Below are positions 1-8,792 of a DNA stretch of 64,000 bases, in pieces (within the stretch, counting starts at the first letter, position 1; each line of letters begins with the position of its first letter). The notes beneath the pieces were generated by a model. The model made no database searches, was not told where the DNA came from, and was given only the letters and a program-made list of their open reading frames with translations. Made by a program: the position numbers and the translations under genes. Source of the DNA: Bauldia sp963759235 (GTDB lineage Bacteria; Pseudomonadota; Alphaproteobacteria; Rhizobiales; Kaistiaceae); NCBI GenBank assembly GCA_963759235.1, contig CAVWYO010000006.1, forward strand, positions 434,001 to 498,000. The letters run 5' to 3'.

Positions 1-247
1 CGCGGACGAGGCAGGTGGTGTATTCGGTGCGCTCCACCGGCCTGCCGTTCTCCAGGCCCCTGATCACGATCGGCAGCGGCCGCCCGTCGAAGGCGGCGAG
101 CCGCTCGGCGCGCTCCGCCGCGCCGCTCGTCTGGACCACGGTGACCGGCCCGACCGCCTGGCCCTCGCGCATGGCGTCGGAAATGAACAGGTCGGCGTGG
201 GCCTGCAAGAAGCGGCTGGTGCCGAACTGGATGATGGGCGTTTTCAT
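1..247 (-). CDS. Mannitol dehydrogenase-family oxidoreductase, N-terminal part
   Basis: This partial gene runs off the left edge; only the first 82 codons are present. The start is ATG at 247. The N-terminus MKTPIIQFGTSRFLQAHADL is the nucleotide-binding opening of the polyol/uronate dehydrogenase family (mannitol dehydrogenase, fructuronate or tagaturonate reductase), NAD(P)-dependent cytosolic enzymes of sugar catabolism. The FGTSRFLQAH stretch is closer to the UxaB/tagaturonate-reductase side than to classical mannitol dehydrogenase, but the substrate cannot be fixed from the fragment. It lies downstream, on the same strand, of a zinc dehydrogenase and near a sugar ABC importer, so a sugar-acid or polyol role is a reasonable inference. 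Confidence 0.75.
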   Translation of the reverse strand, partial: MKTPIIQFGTSRFLQAHADLFISDAMREGQAVGPVTVVQTSGAAERAERLAAFDGRPLPIVIRGLENGRPVERTEYTTCLVR

Positions 248-283
248 CCGGCGTTCTCGTGCCCATTTTGCGCCCGGCATCCA

Positions 284-406
284 GCACGCTTCGAGGCGCG
301 CTTCGCGCGCACCTCAGCATGAGGGATTTTGCTTATTTGAAACAATAGCTTACCTCATCCTGAGGTGCGAGGGCAGAGCCCGAGCCTCGAAGGGCGCAAG
401 GCCGTC
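284..406. repeat. Dispersed palindromic repeat, copy 1
   Basis: This intergenic element has inverted ends reading cttcgaggcgcgcttcgcgc on the left and gagcctcgaagg on the right, plus internal near-palindromes around cctcagcatgagg and cctcatcctgagg. A second copy in reverse orientation lies at 25173-25294, with most of its length identical apart from the AT-rich centre. It fills most of the 266-base gap between the oxidoreductase and the zinc dehydrogenase. Elements of this style are widespread in Rhizobiales intergenic DNA. Confidence 0.85.
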
Positions 407-513
407 GAACCGTTCTCCGATCCCGTTGGACAAGAGTTCCCGAAAGGGGGGGAGGTCGCGGACCGGGCGAGCGGGTGAGGGTCATGTTACGTCAACTTCA
501 CGAGCCGGAAATT

Positions 514-1524
514 CTACACCGTCACGATCGCCTTGAGGGGAGGGTCGTCCGAAGCGAGCCAGGCCGGCATCGCCTCGGGCAGCGCGTCGAGCCGGTCGCG
601 GTGGGTGTTGAGCGCATCCATCGGAATCCGTCCGGCGGCGACCGCCGCCATCACCGTCTCGAAATCCTGGCGGGTGGCGTTGCGGGTGGCGCGGACGGTC
701 AATTCGCGCCGGTGGAATTCGGGGTCGTTGAAGGTGATGTCCGCCTTCAGCACGCCGACCATCACCAGGGTGCCGCCGCTGGCGACGAAATCGAAGGAGC
801 GTTCCATCGCCTTGGCGTTGCCGGTGGCGTCGAACACCACGTCGAACCGGTCGCCGCCGGTCAGCCGGTCGACTTCGGCAAGCGCCGTCTTGCTTGCCTC
901 GATTGTCTCACTGAAACGGAGTGCGCCCGCCGCCGTTGCAAGCCGTTTCACCGAGGCGTCCATGACCGTCACAAGGCCGCCCGCCAGCCGTCCGAACAGC
1001 GCGGTGCCGGCGCCGATCGGCCCGGCGCCGACCACCAGCACCCGGTCGCCGGGGATAAGCGCGGACCGTCTCACCGCGTGGGCGCCGATCGACAGGAACT
1101 CGATCATCGCCGCGTCCCGCAAGCTCAAGCCATTGGCAGGATAGAGGTTTTCCTCCGGGACCATGATCCGCTCGCACATCCCGCCGTCGATATGGACGCC
1201 GAGCACCTTCAGCCTGGCGCAGCAGTTCGGCTTGCCCTTGCGGCAGGCGACGCAGGTTCCGCAGGAAAAATAAGGGTTTATGACCACCGGCGTCCCCGGC
1301 TTCAGGTCCTCGCTCCTGGCGCCCTCGACGACGACCCCGGACAGCTCGTGCCCCATGACGCGGGGATAATCGAGGAACGGGTGTACGCCCGTGTAGATGT
1401 GGAAGTCGGTGCCGCAGATCCCCACCGCCTTGACGTCGACCGCAACCATTCCCAGAGCCGGCGCCGGCAATGGCTGGTCGATCCGTTCGAGTTTGCCCGG
1501 CTCGGTGCAGATGACCGCTCGCAT
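514..1524 (-). CDS. Zinc-binding alcohol/polyol dehydrogenase (RspB/IdnD-like)
   Basis: This is a medium-chain, zinc-dependent dehydrogenase of 336 residues, predicted to oxidise a sugar alcohol or sugar acid with NAD(P). It has the catalytic-zinc Cys in GICGTDFH, the GHE motif (MGHELSGVV), the structural-zinc cluster CGTCVACRKGKPNCC, and the Rossmann glycines GAGPIGAG. ATG at 1524 is chosen because it follows a strong GGAGGAGA ribosome site; an in-frame upstream start would give ten extra residues with no support. It is divergent from the sugar ABC importer and transcribed toward the oxidoreductase at the window edge. The exact substrate is unknown; the family includes L-idonate, galactitol-phosphate and threonine dehydrogenases. 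Confidence 0.85.
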   Translation of the reverse strand: MRAVICTEPGKLERIDQPLPAPALGMVAVDVKAVGICGTDFHIYTGVHPFLDYPRVMGHELSGVVVEGARSEDLKPGTPVVINPYFSCGTCVACRKGKPNCCARLKVLGVHIDGGMCERIMVPEENLYPANGLSLRDAAMIEFLSIGAHAVRRSALIPGDRVLVVGAGPIGAGTALFGRLAGGLVTVMDASVKRLATAAGALRFSETIEASKTALAEVDRLTGGDRFDVVFDATGNAKAMERSFDFVASGGTLVMVGVLKADITFNDPEFHRRELTVRATRNATRQDFETVMAAVAAGRIPMDALNTHRDRLDALPEAMPAWLASDDPPLKAIVTV

Positions 1525-1542
1525 TTCGTCTCCTCCTCGCCG

Positions 1543-1563
1543 GTCCGACGTCAATCGTCGGAC
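1543..1563. promoter_or_regulatory. Inverted repeat, candidate operator between divergent sugar genes
   Basis: There is a perfect 7-base inverted repeat, GTCCGAC and GTCGGAC, separated by 7 bases. It lies just upstream of the zinc dehydrogenase start and about 165 bases before the substrate-binding protein. The same 203-base divergent gap also holds a 10-base palindrome CTAATATTAG at 1602-1611. Either could bind a sugar-responsive repressor; no regulator gene is visible nearby, so the function is inference. Confidence 0.35.
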
Positions 1564-1727
1564 GTTATCGCTCTTGTCGCCTATGCCCGATCCGATCTAG
1601 ACTAATATTAGCTCTCGTTATCGATGGCCCCGCCGTCGCCCGTGCAAGTCTCGCCCGGATCGGGAGCGCAGGAAAATCCAGGCGATCTTGAACACGCCGG
1701 ACCATCCTATCCAAGGGAGGAACTCGC

Positions 1728-2750
1728 ATGAAACGTCTGACTGGAATGCTAGCATTGGCAGCGCTCGGCGTCAGCGCACTTGCCGTTTCGGCGCAAGCCG
1801 ACACGAGCGACAAGCGGATCGCCTTTTCCAACAACTACGCCGGCAATTCGTGGCGCCAGGCGATGCTGAAGAGCTACGATGTCGTCACCAAGAAGGCGGT
1901 CGCCGACGGCGTCGTCGCCGCCGCCGACGTGTTCACCACGGCCGACAAGGAAGTGCCGACCCAGGCCGCCCAGATCCAGAACCTGATCCTGCAGGGCTAC
2001 GACGCCATCGTCATCAACGCCTCCTCGCCGGATGCGCTGAACGGCGCCATCCAGCAGGCCTGCGACGCCGGCATCATCGTCGTTTCGTTCGACGGCATCG
2101 TCACCGCGCCGTGCGCCTGGCGCGTGGTCGTCGATTTCAAGGACATGGGCAAGCAGGAAGTCGAGCATATGGCCCAGTTCCAGCCGAAGGGCGGCAACCT
2201 GCTGGAGATCCGCGGCCTCGCCGGCACGTCGATCGACGACGCCATTCACGAGGGCATCGGGGAAGGCGTCGCCGCCCACCCCGAATTCAAGATCGTCGGC
2301 TCGGTGACCGGCGATTGGGACCAGACCACGGCGCAGAAGGCGGTTGCCACCGTGCTTCCCTCGCTGCCCGACGTCATCGGCGTCGTCGACCAGGGTGGTG
2401 ACGGCTACGGCGCGGCCCAGGCCTTCGCCGCCGCCGGCAAGCCACGCCCGACCATCATCATGGGCAATCGCCAGGACGAGTTGCAGTGGTGGAAGGAGCA
2501 GAAGGCGAAGGACGGCTACGTCACCTGGTCGGCGTCGATCGCGCCGGGCGTGTCGACGCTGGGCTTCTGGGTCGCCCAGCAGATTCTCGACGGCCAGGAC
2601 GTCCCGCACGACCTGTTGGTTCCCTACCTCGCCTTCACCCAGGACGACTTCGAGGCTGCTCTGCCGAACATCGAGACGGGCGGCGTTGCCAGCCACGAAT
2701 ATACGCAGGACGACGCGGTCAAGGCGATCGCCGCCAACAAGAAGATGTGA
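1728..2750 (+). CDS. Sugar ABC transporter periplasmic substrate-binding protein
   Basis: This is a 340-residue periplasmic binding protein of the RbsB-like (pentose/hexose, peripla_BP_4) class. A signal peptide spans about residues 1-24, with a Lys/Arg start, a hydrophobic Leu/Ala core and cleavage after SAQA. The mature part begins with a typical first strand (KRIAFSNNYAGNSWRQ) and contains the hinge-like DQGGDGYGAAQAFAAAG segment. The ribosome site AAGGGAGGA lies nine bases before the ATG. It heads a transcript with the ATPase and two permeases downstream, and by far the most likely role is capture of a sugar or sugar derivative for import. The ligand is not predictable from sequence alone. 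Confidence 0.92.
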   Translation: MKRLTGMLALAALGVSALAVSAQADTSDKRIAFSNNYAGNSWRQAMLKSYDVVTKKAVADGVVAAADVFTTADKEVPTQAAQIQNLILQGYDAIVINASSPDALNGAIQQACDAGIIVVSFDGIVTAPCAWRVVVDFKDMGKQEVEHMAQFQPKGGNLLEIRGLAGTSIDDAIHEGIGEGVAAHPEFKIVGSVTGDWDQTTAQKAVATVLPSLPDVIGVVDQGGDGYGAAQAFAAAGKPRPTIIMGNRQDELQWWKEQKAKDGYVTWSASIAPGVSTLGFWVAQQILDGQDVPHDLLVPYLAFTQDDFEAALPNIETGGVASHEYTQDDAVKAIAANKKM

Positions 2751-2806
2751 TTGCGCGGCAGCGCTAGCCCATCCATCATCGGCACGGGCCGGGCCATTTG
2801 CTGGTG

Positions 2807-4276
2807 ATGTCTGAGCAGAGCGCGAACATTGTCAGGCTGGACGGCGTCGAAAAGCATTTCGGCGCCGTCCGCGCGCTTGACGGCGTCGACTTCGTGGTCG
2901 ATGCCGGTGAATGCGTCGGTCTCGTCGGTCACAACGGCGCCGGCAAGTCGACGCTCATGAACGTTCTCGCCGGCACGCTCGCCCCCAACCAGGGGCGCAT
3001 TGTCGTCGCCGGCGTCGAGCAGACCAGCTACTCCGTGGCTCAGGCCCAGAAGCTCGGCATCCGCTGCGTCTTCCAGGAGCTGTCGCTCTGCCCCAACCTC
3101 ACCGTCGCGGAGAATGCCCGCGTCAACCACGCCTCGCTTTCCGGCCTGGCCTGGCGCCGAAAGGCCGGCGAACTGATCCTCAGGAAGCTCGACGAGATTT
3201 TCCCCGGCCACGGCATCGGCGCTTCCGACATCGTGCGCGACCTGCCGATCGCCAAGCGCCAGATGGTCGAGGTGGCGCGCGCTTTCACCGTGACCCAAGA
3301 GCCGCTCCATCTGGTCATCCTCGACGAGCCGACCTCCTCGCTCGACGCCCATACCGCCGGCCAGCTGCTCGCCTTTGTGCGCACCATGGTGGCGAGCGGC
3401 GCGAGCTGCATCCTGATCTCCCATCTCCTCGGCGAGGTGCTCGACCATTCCGACCGGATCGTCGTCATGCGCGACGGCAAGGTGGTCGCCGCCGACACCG
3501 CCGCCGCCTTTGACCGGGCGAAGCTGGTCAACGTCATGGGCGGTGCGGAGGCCCATGAACACGGCCCGCGCGCCGCCGCCGGCGAGGTGCGCGGCGACGC
3601 ACCGGTCCGCGTCCGCGCCCGGTCGGAGCGGGGCAATGACAGTGCCGAGCTCGTCGCCCATGCGGGCGAAGTGATCGGCCTTGCCGGTCTTTCCGGCCAT
3701 GGACAGACGCAGCTTCTCCTCGACATTTTCGCCGCCGCGACCCGGCCCTCGCCACGGGTGACCGTCGATGGCGCGGTCGCGCTGATTGCCGGCGACCGCC
3801 AAGCGGACGGTATCTTTCCGCTGTGGTCGATCGCCCAGAACGTCGGTATCCGGTCACTTGGGGCGTTGCGGCGAGGGCTGTTGATTTCGCCTGCGGAAGA
3901 GGATGCCTTCGCCGAGCGCTGGCGGAAGAAGATCGATATCCGCACGCCGGACGTCCACAACAACATCCTGTCCTTGTCGGGCGGCAACCAGCAAAAGGCT
4001 CTGTTCGCGCGGGCGCTCGGCTCGGATGCCAGCATCGTGCTGATGGACGATCCGATGCGCGGCGTCGATGTCGGCACCAAGCTCGAGGTCTACGACCTGA
4101 TCCGCACGGAGGCGGCCGCAGGCCGCACCTTCGTCTGGTACACGACCGAGATGGAGGAGCTTGAGAACTGCGACCACGTCTACGTCTTTCGCAATGGCCA
4201 CATCGTCGCCGACCTCGATCGCGGTGAGCTGAGTGAGGAGAAGGTCATTCAGTCGTCGTTCCAGGAGGTCGCCTGA
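2807..4276 (+). CDS. Sugar ABC transporter ATP-binding protein (two-domain, RbsA/MglA type)
   Basis: This 489-residue cytoplasmic ATPase has tandem nucleotide-binding domains and powers the importer encoded around it. The first domain has Walker A GHNGAGKST, Walker B VILDEPTSSLD and a degenerate signature (PIAKRQMVEVARAF). The second lacks a canonical Walker A (GLSGHGQTQLL) but keeps the signature LSGGNQQKALFARAL. This asymmetry is normal for carbohydrate importers of this class. ATG at 2807 is chosen although in-frame TTG and GTG codons lie 3-9 bases upstream and the ribosome site is weak. The stop sits one base before the next ATG, implying translational coupling to the permease. Confidence 0.92.
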   Translation: MSEQSANIVRLDGVEKHFGAVRALDGVDFVVDAGECVGLVGHNGAGKSTLMNVLAGTLAPNQGRIVVAGVEQTSYSVAQAQKLGIRCVFQELSLCPNLTVAENARVNHASLSGLAWRRKAGELILRKLDEIFPGHGIGASDIVRDLPIAKRQMVEVARAFTVTQEPLHLVILDEPTSSLDAHTAGQLLAFVRTMVASGASCILISHLLGEVLDHSDRIVVMRDGKVVAADTAAAFDRAKLVNVMGGAEAHEHGPRAAAGEVRGDAPVRVRARSERGNDSAELVAHAGEVIGLAGLSGHGQTQLLLDIFAAATRPSPRVTVDGAVALIAGDRQADGIFPLWSIAQNVGIRSLGALRRGLLISPAEEDAFAERWRKKIDIRTPDVHNNILSLSGGNQQKALFARALGSDASIVLMDDPMRGVDVGTKLEVYDLIRTEAAAGRTFVWYTTEMEELENCDHVYVFRNGHIVADLDRGELSEEKVIQSSFQEVA

Positions 4277-4277
4277 C

Positions 4278-5255
4278 ATGGCCTCCGTGCCGATCGGCAG
4301 CGGCACTCGTCTGCCGGTGTTCGGCTCGGTCAGCCCGCGACGGTTGCTCCGCTCCGCCCTGCCGGCGGTGTCGCTGGCGCTGATCGTCATTGCCATCGCC
4401 TATTTGAACCCGCGGGCGATTTCCTATTTCGGCTTCAGCCTCATGCTGAACCTGGCGATTCCCATCGCCCTCGCCACCATCGCCCAGATGTTCGTCATCT
4501 GCGTCAACGACCTTGACCTGTCGATCGGCACCTTCGTCGGCTTCGTCGGTTGCGTCACCGCCACCTGGCTCCGCGATGCGCCGCTCCTCGGCGTCGTCGT
4601 CCTCATCGGCTCGATCGGTGTCTATGCGGCGCTCGGCGCCCTCATCTATCTCCGCAATCTCCCCTCGATCGTCGTCACCCTCGGCATGAGCTTCGTCTGG
4701 CAGGGGCTCGCCATCCTTCTCCTGCCCAAACCGGGCGGCAAGGCGCCCGACTGGCTCTCCGGGCTGATGGGTCTCAAACCGCCCTTTGTGCCGTTCCCCA
4801 TCGTCGCGGCAATCGTCATTGCGGTGGTCGCCCATGTCGGGCTGATGCGCACCTCCTACGGGGCAATCCTGCGCGGCGCCGGCGGCAATCCGATCGCCAT
4901 CGGCCGCGCCGGCTGGTCGCTTCTGAGGACCAAGGTGGTGATGTTCGCCTTCGCCGGCATCTTCGGCGTCCTCTCCGGCATGGCGCTGATCGGCATCACC
5001 ACCTCGGCCGACGCCAATATCGGCAATGGCTACACGCTCTTGTCGATCGCCGGGGTCATCCTCGGCGGCGGCGAGTTCGTCGGCGGCCGCGTGTCGCCGA
5101 TCGGCGCCGTCATCGGCGCCCTTACCCTTGCCATGGCGGCGTCGCCGCTCCTCACCTTCATGCACATCCCGCCCGACTGGCAGGTCGGCTCGAACGGCGC
5201 CATCCTGATCATCGTGCTCGCGGCGCGGGCGCTGATCAGCCGGCGGGAGTCGTGA
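4278..5255 (+). CDS. Sugar ABC transporter permease 1
   Basis: This is an inner-membrane permease of the RbsC/AraH family, 325 residues, with about eight to ten hydrophobic helices. The family motif of this transporter class is seen in the segment MFVICVNDLDLSIGTFVGF and near the C-terminus in ILGGGEFVGGRVSPIGAVIGA. ATG at 4278 follows CAGGAGGTC and starts one base after the ATPase stop. It is paired with a second, different permease immediately downstream, so the channel is probably a heterodimer rather than the homodimer usual for RbsC. Confidence 0.92.
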   Translation: MASVPIGSGTRLPVFGSVSPRRLLRSALPAVSLALIVIAIAYLNPRAISYFGFSLMLNLAIPIALATIAQMFVICVNDLDLSIGTFVGFVGCVTATWLRDAPLLGVVVLIGSIGVYAALGALIYLRNLPSIVVTLGMSFVWQGLAILLLPKPGGKAPDWLSGLMGLKPPFVPFPIVAAIVIAVVAHVGLMRTSYGAILRGAGGNPIAIGRAGWSLLRTKVVMFAFAGIFGVLSGMALIGITTSADANIGNGYTLLSIAGVILGGGEFVGGRVSPIGAVIGALTLAMAASPLLTFMHIPPDWQVGSNGAILIIVLAARALISRRES

Positions 5256-5259
5256 CGCG

Positions 5260-6219
5260 ATGCCCGGTGTGACGAGGCTCTTCGCCAAGCCGTGGCTATG
5301 GTCGTTCGTCGGGGCGGTGCTGGTCTGGCTTGCCGCCATCATCTTCACCGGCGGCTACGGCGCCGGCGGCATGCTCACCGCCGCCCTGTCGCTCGCCGTC
5401 TTCATGGTGATCGTCGGCGTCGGCCAGATGTTCGTCATCACGCTGGGGCCGGGCAATGTCGACCTGTCGTTGCCGGCCAATATCGGGCTTGCCAGCGCCG
5501 TCGCCATGAAGGTGATGGACGGCAGCGATGCGATGATCGCGGTCGGGCTGATCGCGGCGCTGGCGAGCGGCACCGCGATCGGCCTTGCCAACTATCTTCT
5601 GATCTGGGCGCTCCGAATTCCGCCGATCATCGCAACCTTGTCGGCGAGCTTCATCATCCAGTCGATCGACATCAGCTATGGCCGCGGTCTTCAGATCAAG
5701 CCGCCGCCGGGCTTCGCCGATTTCACCAATATCCAGATCCCGATCGGCGGCGTCGGTATCCCGCTGATCGCCGTCCTGACGGTCCTCTTCACCATCGGCG
5801 TCGGCGTCGTCCTCCACCGCACGCTCTATGGGCGTTCGGTGCTGGCCATCGGCCAGAATATCCGCGCCGCCTGGCTCGCCGGCATTCCGGTCGGCCGCGT
5901 CCGTCTGCTCACCTACGTCCTGTGCGGCGCCCTCGGCGGCCTCAACGGCGCGTTGCTCGCCGGCTATTTCCGCGGCGCCAACGTCGACATCGGCAACGAA
6001 TACCTGCTTGCCTCGATCGCGGTCGTCGTCATTGGCGGCACTTCGGTCGCCGGCGGCAAGGCGAATGTCCCCGGTGTGTGGGGCGCCGCGCTATTCCTGG
6101 TGCTCCTGCTCACCATGCTCAACACCTTCGGGGTCAGCGCCGGCGTCCGGCTGGTGGTGACCGGCCTTGTCATTGTCGGCGTCATCACCGCCGCCGGCGG
6201 ACAAAAAGCGCTCCGCTGA
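5260..6219 (+). CDS. Sugar ABC transporter permease 2
   Basis: This is the second RbsC-family membrane permease, 319 residues, four bases after the first one ends. It shows the same arrangement of hydrophobic helices, with the conserved segment MFVITLGPGNVDLSLPANIGL replacing the usual G-x-D-L-S motif and a C-terminal VVIGGTSVAGGKANVPGVWGA loop. The ribosome site is inside the end of the preceding gene (CGGGAGTCG). Two non-identical permeases with one two-domain ATPase and one binding protein make a complete importer. Confidence 0.92.
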   Translation: MPGVTRLFAKPWLWSFVGAVLVWLAAIIFTGGYGAGGMLTAALSLAVFMVIVGVGQMFVITLGPGNVDLSLPANIGLASAVAMKVMDGSDAMIAVGLIAALASGTAIGLANYLLIWALRIPPIIATLSASFIIQSIDISYGRGLQIKPPPGFADFTNIQIPIGGVGIPLIAVLTVLFTIGVGVVLHRTLYGRSVLAIGQNIRAAWLAGIPVGRVRLLTYVLCGALGGLNGALLAGYFRGANVDIGNEYLLASIAVVVIGGTSVAGGKANVPGVWGAALFLVLLLTMLNTFGVSAGVRLVVTGLVIVGVITAAGGQKALR

Positions 6220-6248
6220 AGCGGACGCAATCCAAGGGGAGATGAAAA

Positions 6249-7175
6249 ATGGCACTCGTCGGACCGGATGCTGAACACCATGACCGCCGCTTCACCTGGC
6301 TGATCAACGGCACCTGCCACAAGGAACTTCTGTTCGACGGCTGCCGCTGGTCGGAAGGCCCGGTCTGGTTCCGCGACGGCAATTTCCTGATCTGGAGCGA
6401 CATCCCCAATAGCCGCATGCTCCGCTGGGTGCCGAACGGCATCGACGGCAGCGTCAGCGTCTACCGCGCCAACTCCAACTATTCCAACGGCAACACCCGC
6501 GATCGCGAGGGGCGCCTGGTCAGCTGCGAGCACGGGGCCCGCCGCGTGACCCGCACCGAGGTCGACGGCTCGATCACCGTGATCGCCGACAGCTACAAGG
6601 GCAAGCGCCTCAACTCGCCGAACGACGTGGTCGTCAAGTCGGACGGCAGCATCTGGTTCACCGATCCGAACTACGGAATCATGAGCGACTATGAAGGACA
6701 CAAGGCCGACATGGAGCAGGACCGCTGCCATGTCTTCCGCTTCGACCCCAAGAGCGGCAAGCTCGTCGTCGTCGCCGACGACTTCGACAAGCCGAACGGC
6801 CTCGCCTTTTCGCCCGACGAATCGCTGCTCTACATTGCCAATTCGGCTGCGGCGCACGAACCGCAGAAGCCGCGCCACATCCGCGCCTTCAAGGTCGGCA
6901 AGGACAACAGCCTCAAGGGCGGCAAGGCGCAGTTCGTCCTGAAGCAGGGCTTCCCGGACGGCTTCCGGGTCGATACCGACGGCAATGTGTGGACCAGCGC
7001 CGGCCCCGGAATCGACGTCTTTGCTCCGGAGGGCACCCTTCTCGGCCGGATCAATTTTCCGCAGATGGTGTCGAACCTCGTTTTCGGCGGGCCGAAGCAG
7101 AACCGCCTGTTCGTCACCTGCACCCACGAGCTCTATTCGGTCTACGTCACCGCCACCGGCGCCCAACTCCCCTGA
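6249..7175 (+). CDS. SMP-30/gluconolactonase/LRE-family protein
   Basis: This is a six-bladed beta-propeller hydrolase of 308 residues related to SMP-30 and gluconolactonase, enzymes that open sugar lactones with a bound divalent metal. Visible family features are the N-terminal metal ligand region FDGCRWSEGPVWF, LNSPNDVVVKSDGSIWFTDP in the middle, and KPNGLAFSPDESLLYIANS. There is no signal peptide, so it acts in the cytoplasm. It starts 29 bases after the second permease with a good AAGGGGAGA site, so it is part of the importer operon. This supports an aldonolactone intermediate in the pathway, together with the divergent dehydrogenases. Confidence 0.88.
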   Translation: MALVGPDAEHHDRRFTWLINGTCHKELLFDGCRWSEGPVWFRDGNFLIWSDIPNSRMLRWVPNGIDGSVSVYRANSNYSNGNTRDREGRLVSCEHGARRVTRTEVDGSITVIADSYKGKRLNSPNDVVVKSDGSIWFTDPNYGIMSDYEGHKADMEQDRCHVFRFDPKSGKLVVVADDFDKPNGLAFSPDESLLYIANSAAAHEPQKPRHIRAFKVGKDNSLKGGKAQFVLKQGFPDGFRVDTDGNVWTSAGPGIDVFAPEGTLLGRINFPQMVSNLVFGGPKQNRLFVTCTHELYSVYVTATGAQLP

Positions 7176-7177
7176 GC

Positions 7178-8233
7178 TCAGATGCCGCCGGCCCCCGTCG
7201 CCGGCAGCGTCTTCGTCCGGCATTCCGCGATGGCGGCCTGCCAGAGATCGAGCTGCGCCTGGCTGAGTTCATGGCGGCTCGCCGCGAGCAGGATGCCCTC
7301 GTCCTCGCTGAGCGCGGTCAGGATGCACTGCGAATAGGCGCTGCACACCGCCTCGTCGTAGCCCGCCACCGCGCAGCTTGCGTTGTATTCGTCGACGAGC
7401 TGCGCGGCGAGGGCGGCATGGCTCGGCCCGAGCAGCGGGGTGATGAGGAACAGAATGCCGACGAGAATCGGCTGGTGCACCAGATAGATCGGCAGGCTCC
7501 ACCGCCCGGCGATGGTGAGGATCCGCCATCCCCGCCCGTCGGCGGTCCATTGCCAGAGCGGCCATGCGCCGGTTTCCAGAATGAAACGTCCAGCCACGAC
7601 GCCGAGCAGCACGATGCCGAGCCACGGAAAGATCGGCACATAGTCGACGGTCGGCGGCGGATTGGTGGAGAGTCCCAGCCAGTACCAGCCCGGCACGTCG
7701 AAGAACGTGCTGGTGAGGAAGTGGGGACCGGCGAGAAAGACGACGGCGACGACCGCGCTCAGCCAGGACGGTGCCCACATGAACGGCAGCGCCAGGACGC
7801 TTGCGACCGCGATGCAATGGAGAATCCCGAAATAGACGAAGGTGTCCGGCTCGAACCAGTAGGTGCCGAGGCTCACCACGCCGGCTGCTACGGCGATGAG
7901 AGCCAGACGGCGGAGATAGGGCAGCGGCCGGAATCCGTTCCGCGCGGCAAGCACCAGGTTGACGCCGACGAGGCCGAGGAAGGTGCCGGCGATGAGTCGC
8001 GCCGAAAGCCGCCAGATCGGATCGGTGGACACGTCCACGGCGATCAGCCGATTGGCCGAGAGGTCCCAGCTGAAATGGTAAACGATCATCGCCAGGAGGG
8101 CGACGCCGCGCACCACGTCGATGACTGCGAGTCGGTAGGCTCTGCAAGCGACCTGCGACCCGGTTGTTGCGACCACGAAAGGCCTCGTGTTGATTTGCCG
8201 GCCATTGTCTCGCGTCAACCCCGTCTCGCGCAA
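7178..8233 (-). CDS. HGSNAT/DUF1624-type membrane protein
   Basis: This 351-residue integral membrane protein has eight or more hydrophobic helices. The segment RLAVIDVVRGVALLAMIVYHFSWDL (about residues 33-57) is the hallmark start of the heparan-alpha-glucosaminide N-acetyltransferase catalytic domain (DUF1624); these proteins are predicted transmembrane acyltransferases. A central GILHCIAVASVL and a C-terminal SLPIYLVHQPIL also fit. The C-terminal 90 residues are soluble and contain several Cys (SCAVAGYDEAVCSAYSQC, then ECRTKT). The start is uncertain: the first codon used here is TTG and no in-frame ATG lies before the first helix. It converges tail-to-tail with the lactonase, three bases apart. 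The substrate is unknown. Confidence 0.8.
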   Translation of the reverse strand: MRETGLTRDNGRQINTRPFVVATTGSQVACRAYRLAVIDVVRGVALLAMIVYHFSWDLSANRLIAVDVSTDPIWRLSARLIAGTFLGLVGVNLVLAARNGFRPLPYLRRLALIAVAAGVVSLGTYWFEPDTFVYFGILHCIAVASVLALPFMWAPSWLSAVVAVVFLAGPHFLTSTFFDVPGWYWLGLSTNPPPTVDYVPIFPWLGIVLLGVVAGRFILETGAWPLWQWTADGRGWRILTIAGRWSLPIYLVHQPILVGILFLITPLLGPSHAALAAQLVDEYNASCAVAGYDEAVCSAYSQCILTALSEDEGILLAASRHELSQAQLDLWQAAIAECRTKTLPATGAGGI

Positions 8234-8498
8234 CTGCCATGGTTCTGCCAGGTGGACAGGCGGCGATAAGGGCGGTATTGCCCTGTCGCGCGCGTCCGAG
8301 TCCGAGGCTCAGTGGTGGCCCGTGCGTTGCCCGGCAACGCCAAGCGGCTAAAATCCGCCTCTCTGGCGGCCGTGCCGGAGCAAGCTGTCGTTGTCGGACC
8401 CACGACGCGGGGACCGCGCCGCACGGGGGTTTTTCTGCTTGGATTCGCCGGTGGGCGGCGTTACATGGCCTGTCGCAGCAAGGGAACGTCAAAGTCAC

Positions 8499-8780
8499 AT
8501 GTCCTCGACATTCGATGTGGTTTCCAAGGTCATCTCCGAGACCAGCGAGATTCCGCTGGATCAAATCACGCCGGAGTCGCATGCGATCGACGATTTGGGC
8601 ATCGACAGCCTGGATTTCCTCGACATCGTCTTCGCTCTCGACAAGAAATTCGGGATCAAGATTCCGTTGGAGTCGTGGACCGAGGAAGTCAACGAGGGGC
8701 GAGCTTCGGTTGACGACTATTTCGTCTTGAAGAACCTTTGTGCGCGAATCGACGAGCTCGTCGCCGCCAAGCAGGCTTGA
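8499..8780 (+). CDS. acpXL: Acyl carrier protein AcpXL
   Basis: This is a dedicated acyl carrier protein (93 residues) for synthesis of 27-hydroxyoctacosanoate, the C28 secondary acyl chain of rhizobial lipid A. The phosphopantetheine-accepting Ser lies in DDLGIDSLDFLDIVFALDKK. The ATG at 8499 starts the conserved MSSTFDVVSKVIS; the ribosome site (AAGGGA) is about 14 bases upstream, rather distant. It heads a co-directional run of six genes, the standard VLCFA cluster. The 265 bases upstream hold no gene and presumably the cluster promoter, which I could not pin down. Confidence 0.95.
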   Translation: MSSTFDVVSKVISETSEIPLDQITPESHAIDDLGIDSLDFLDIVFALDKKFGIKIPLESWTEEVNEGRASVDDYFVLKNLCARIDELVAAKQA

Positions 8781-8792
8781 CCGAACACCCAC

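Noticed and set aside
15..536. Plus-strand open frame of 173 codons at the left edge
   Set aside because: It runs opposite the oxidoreductase start and through a dispersed repeat; the protein is Arg/Ser-rich without motifs.
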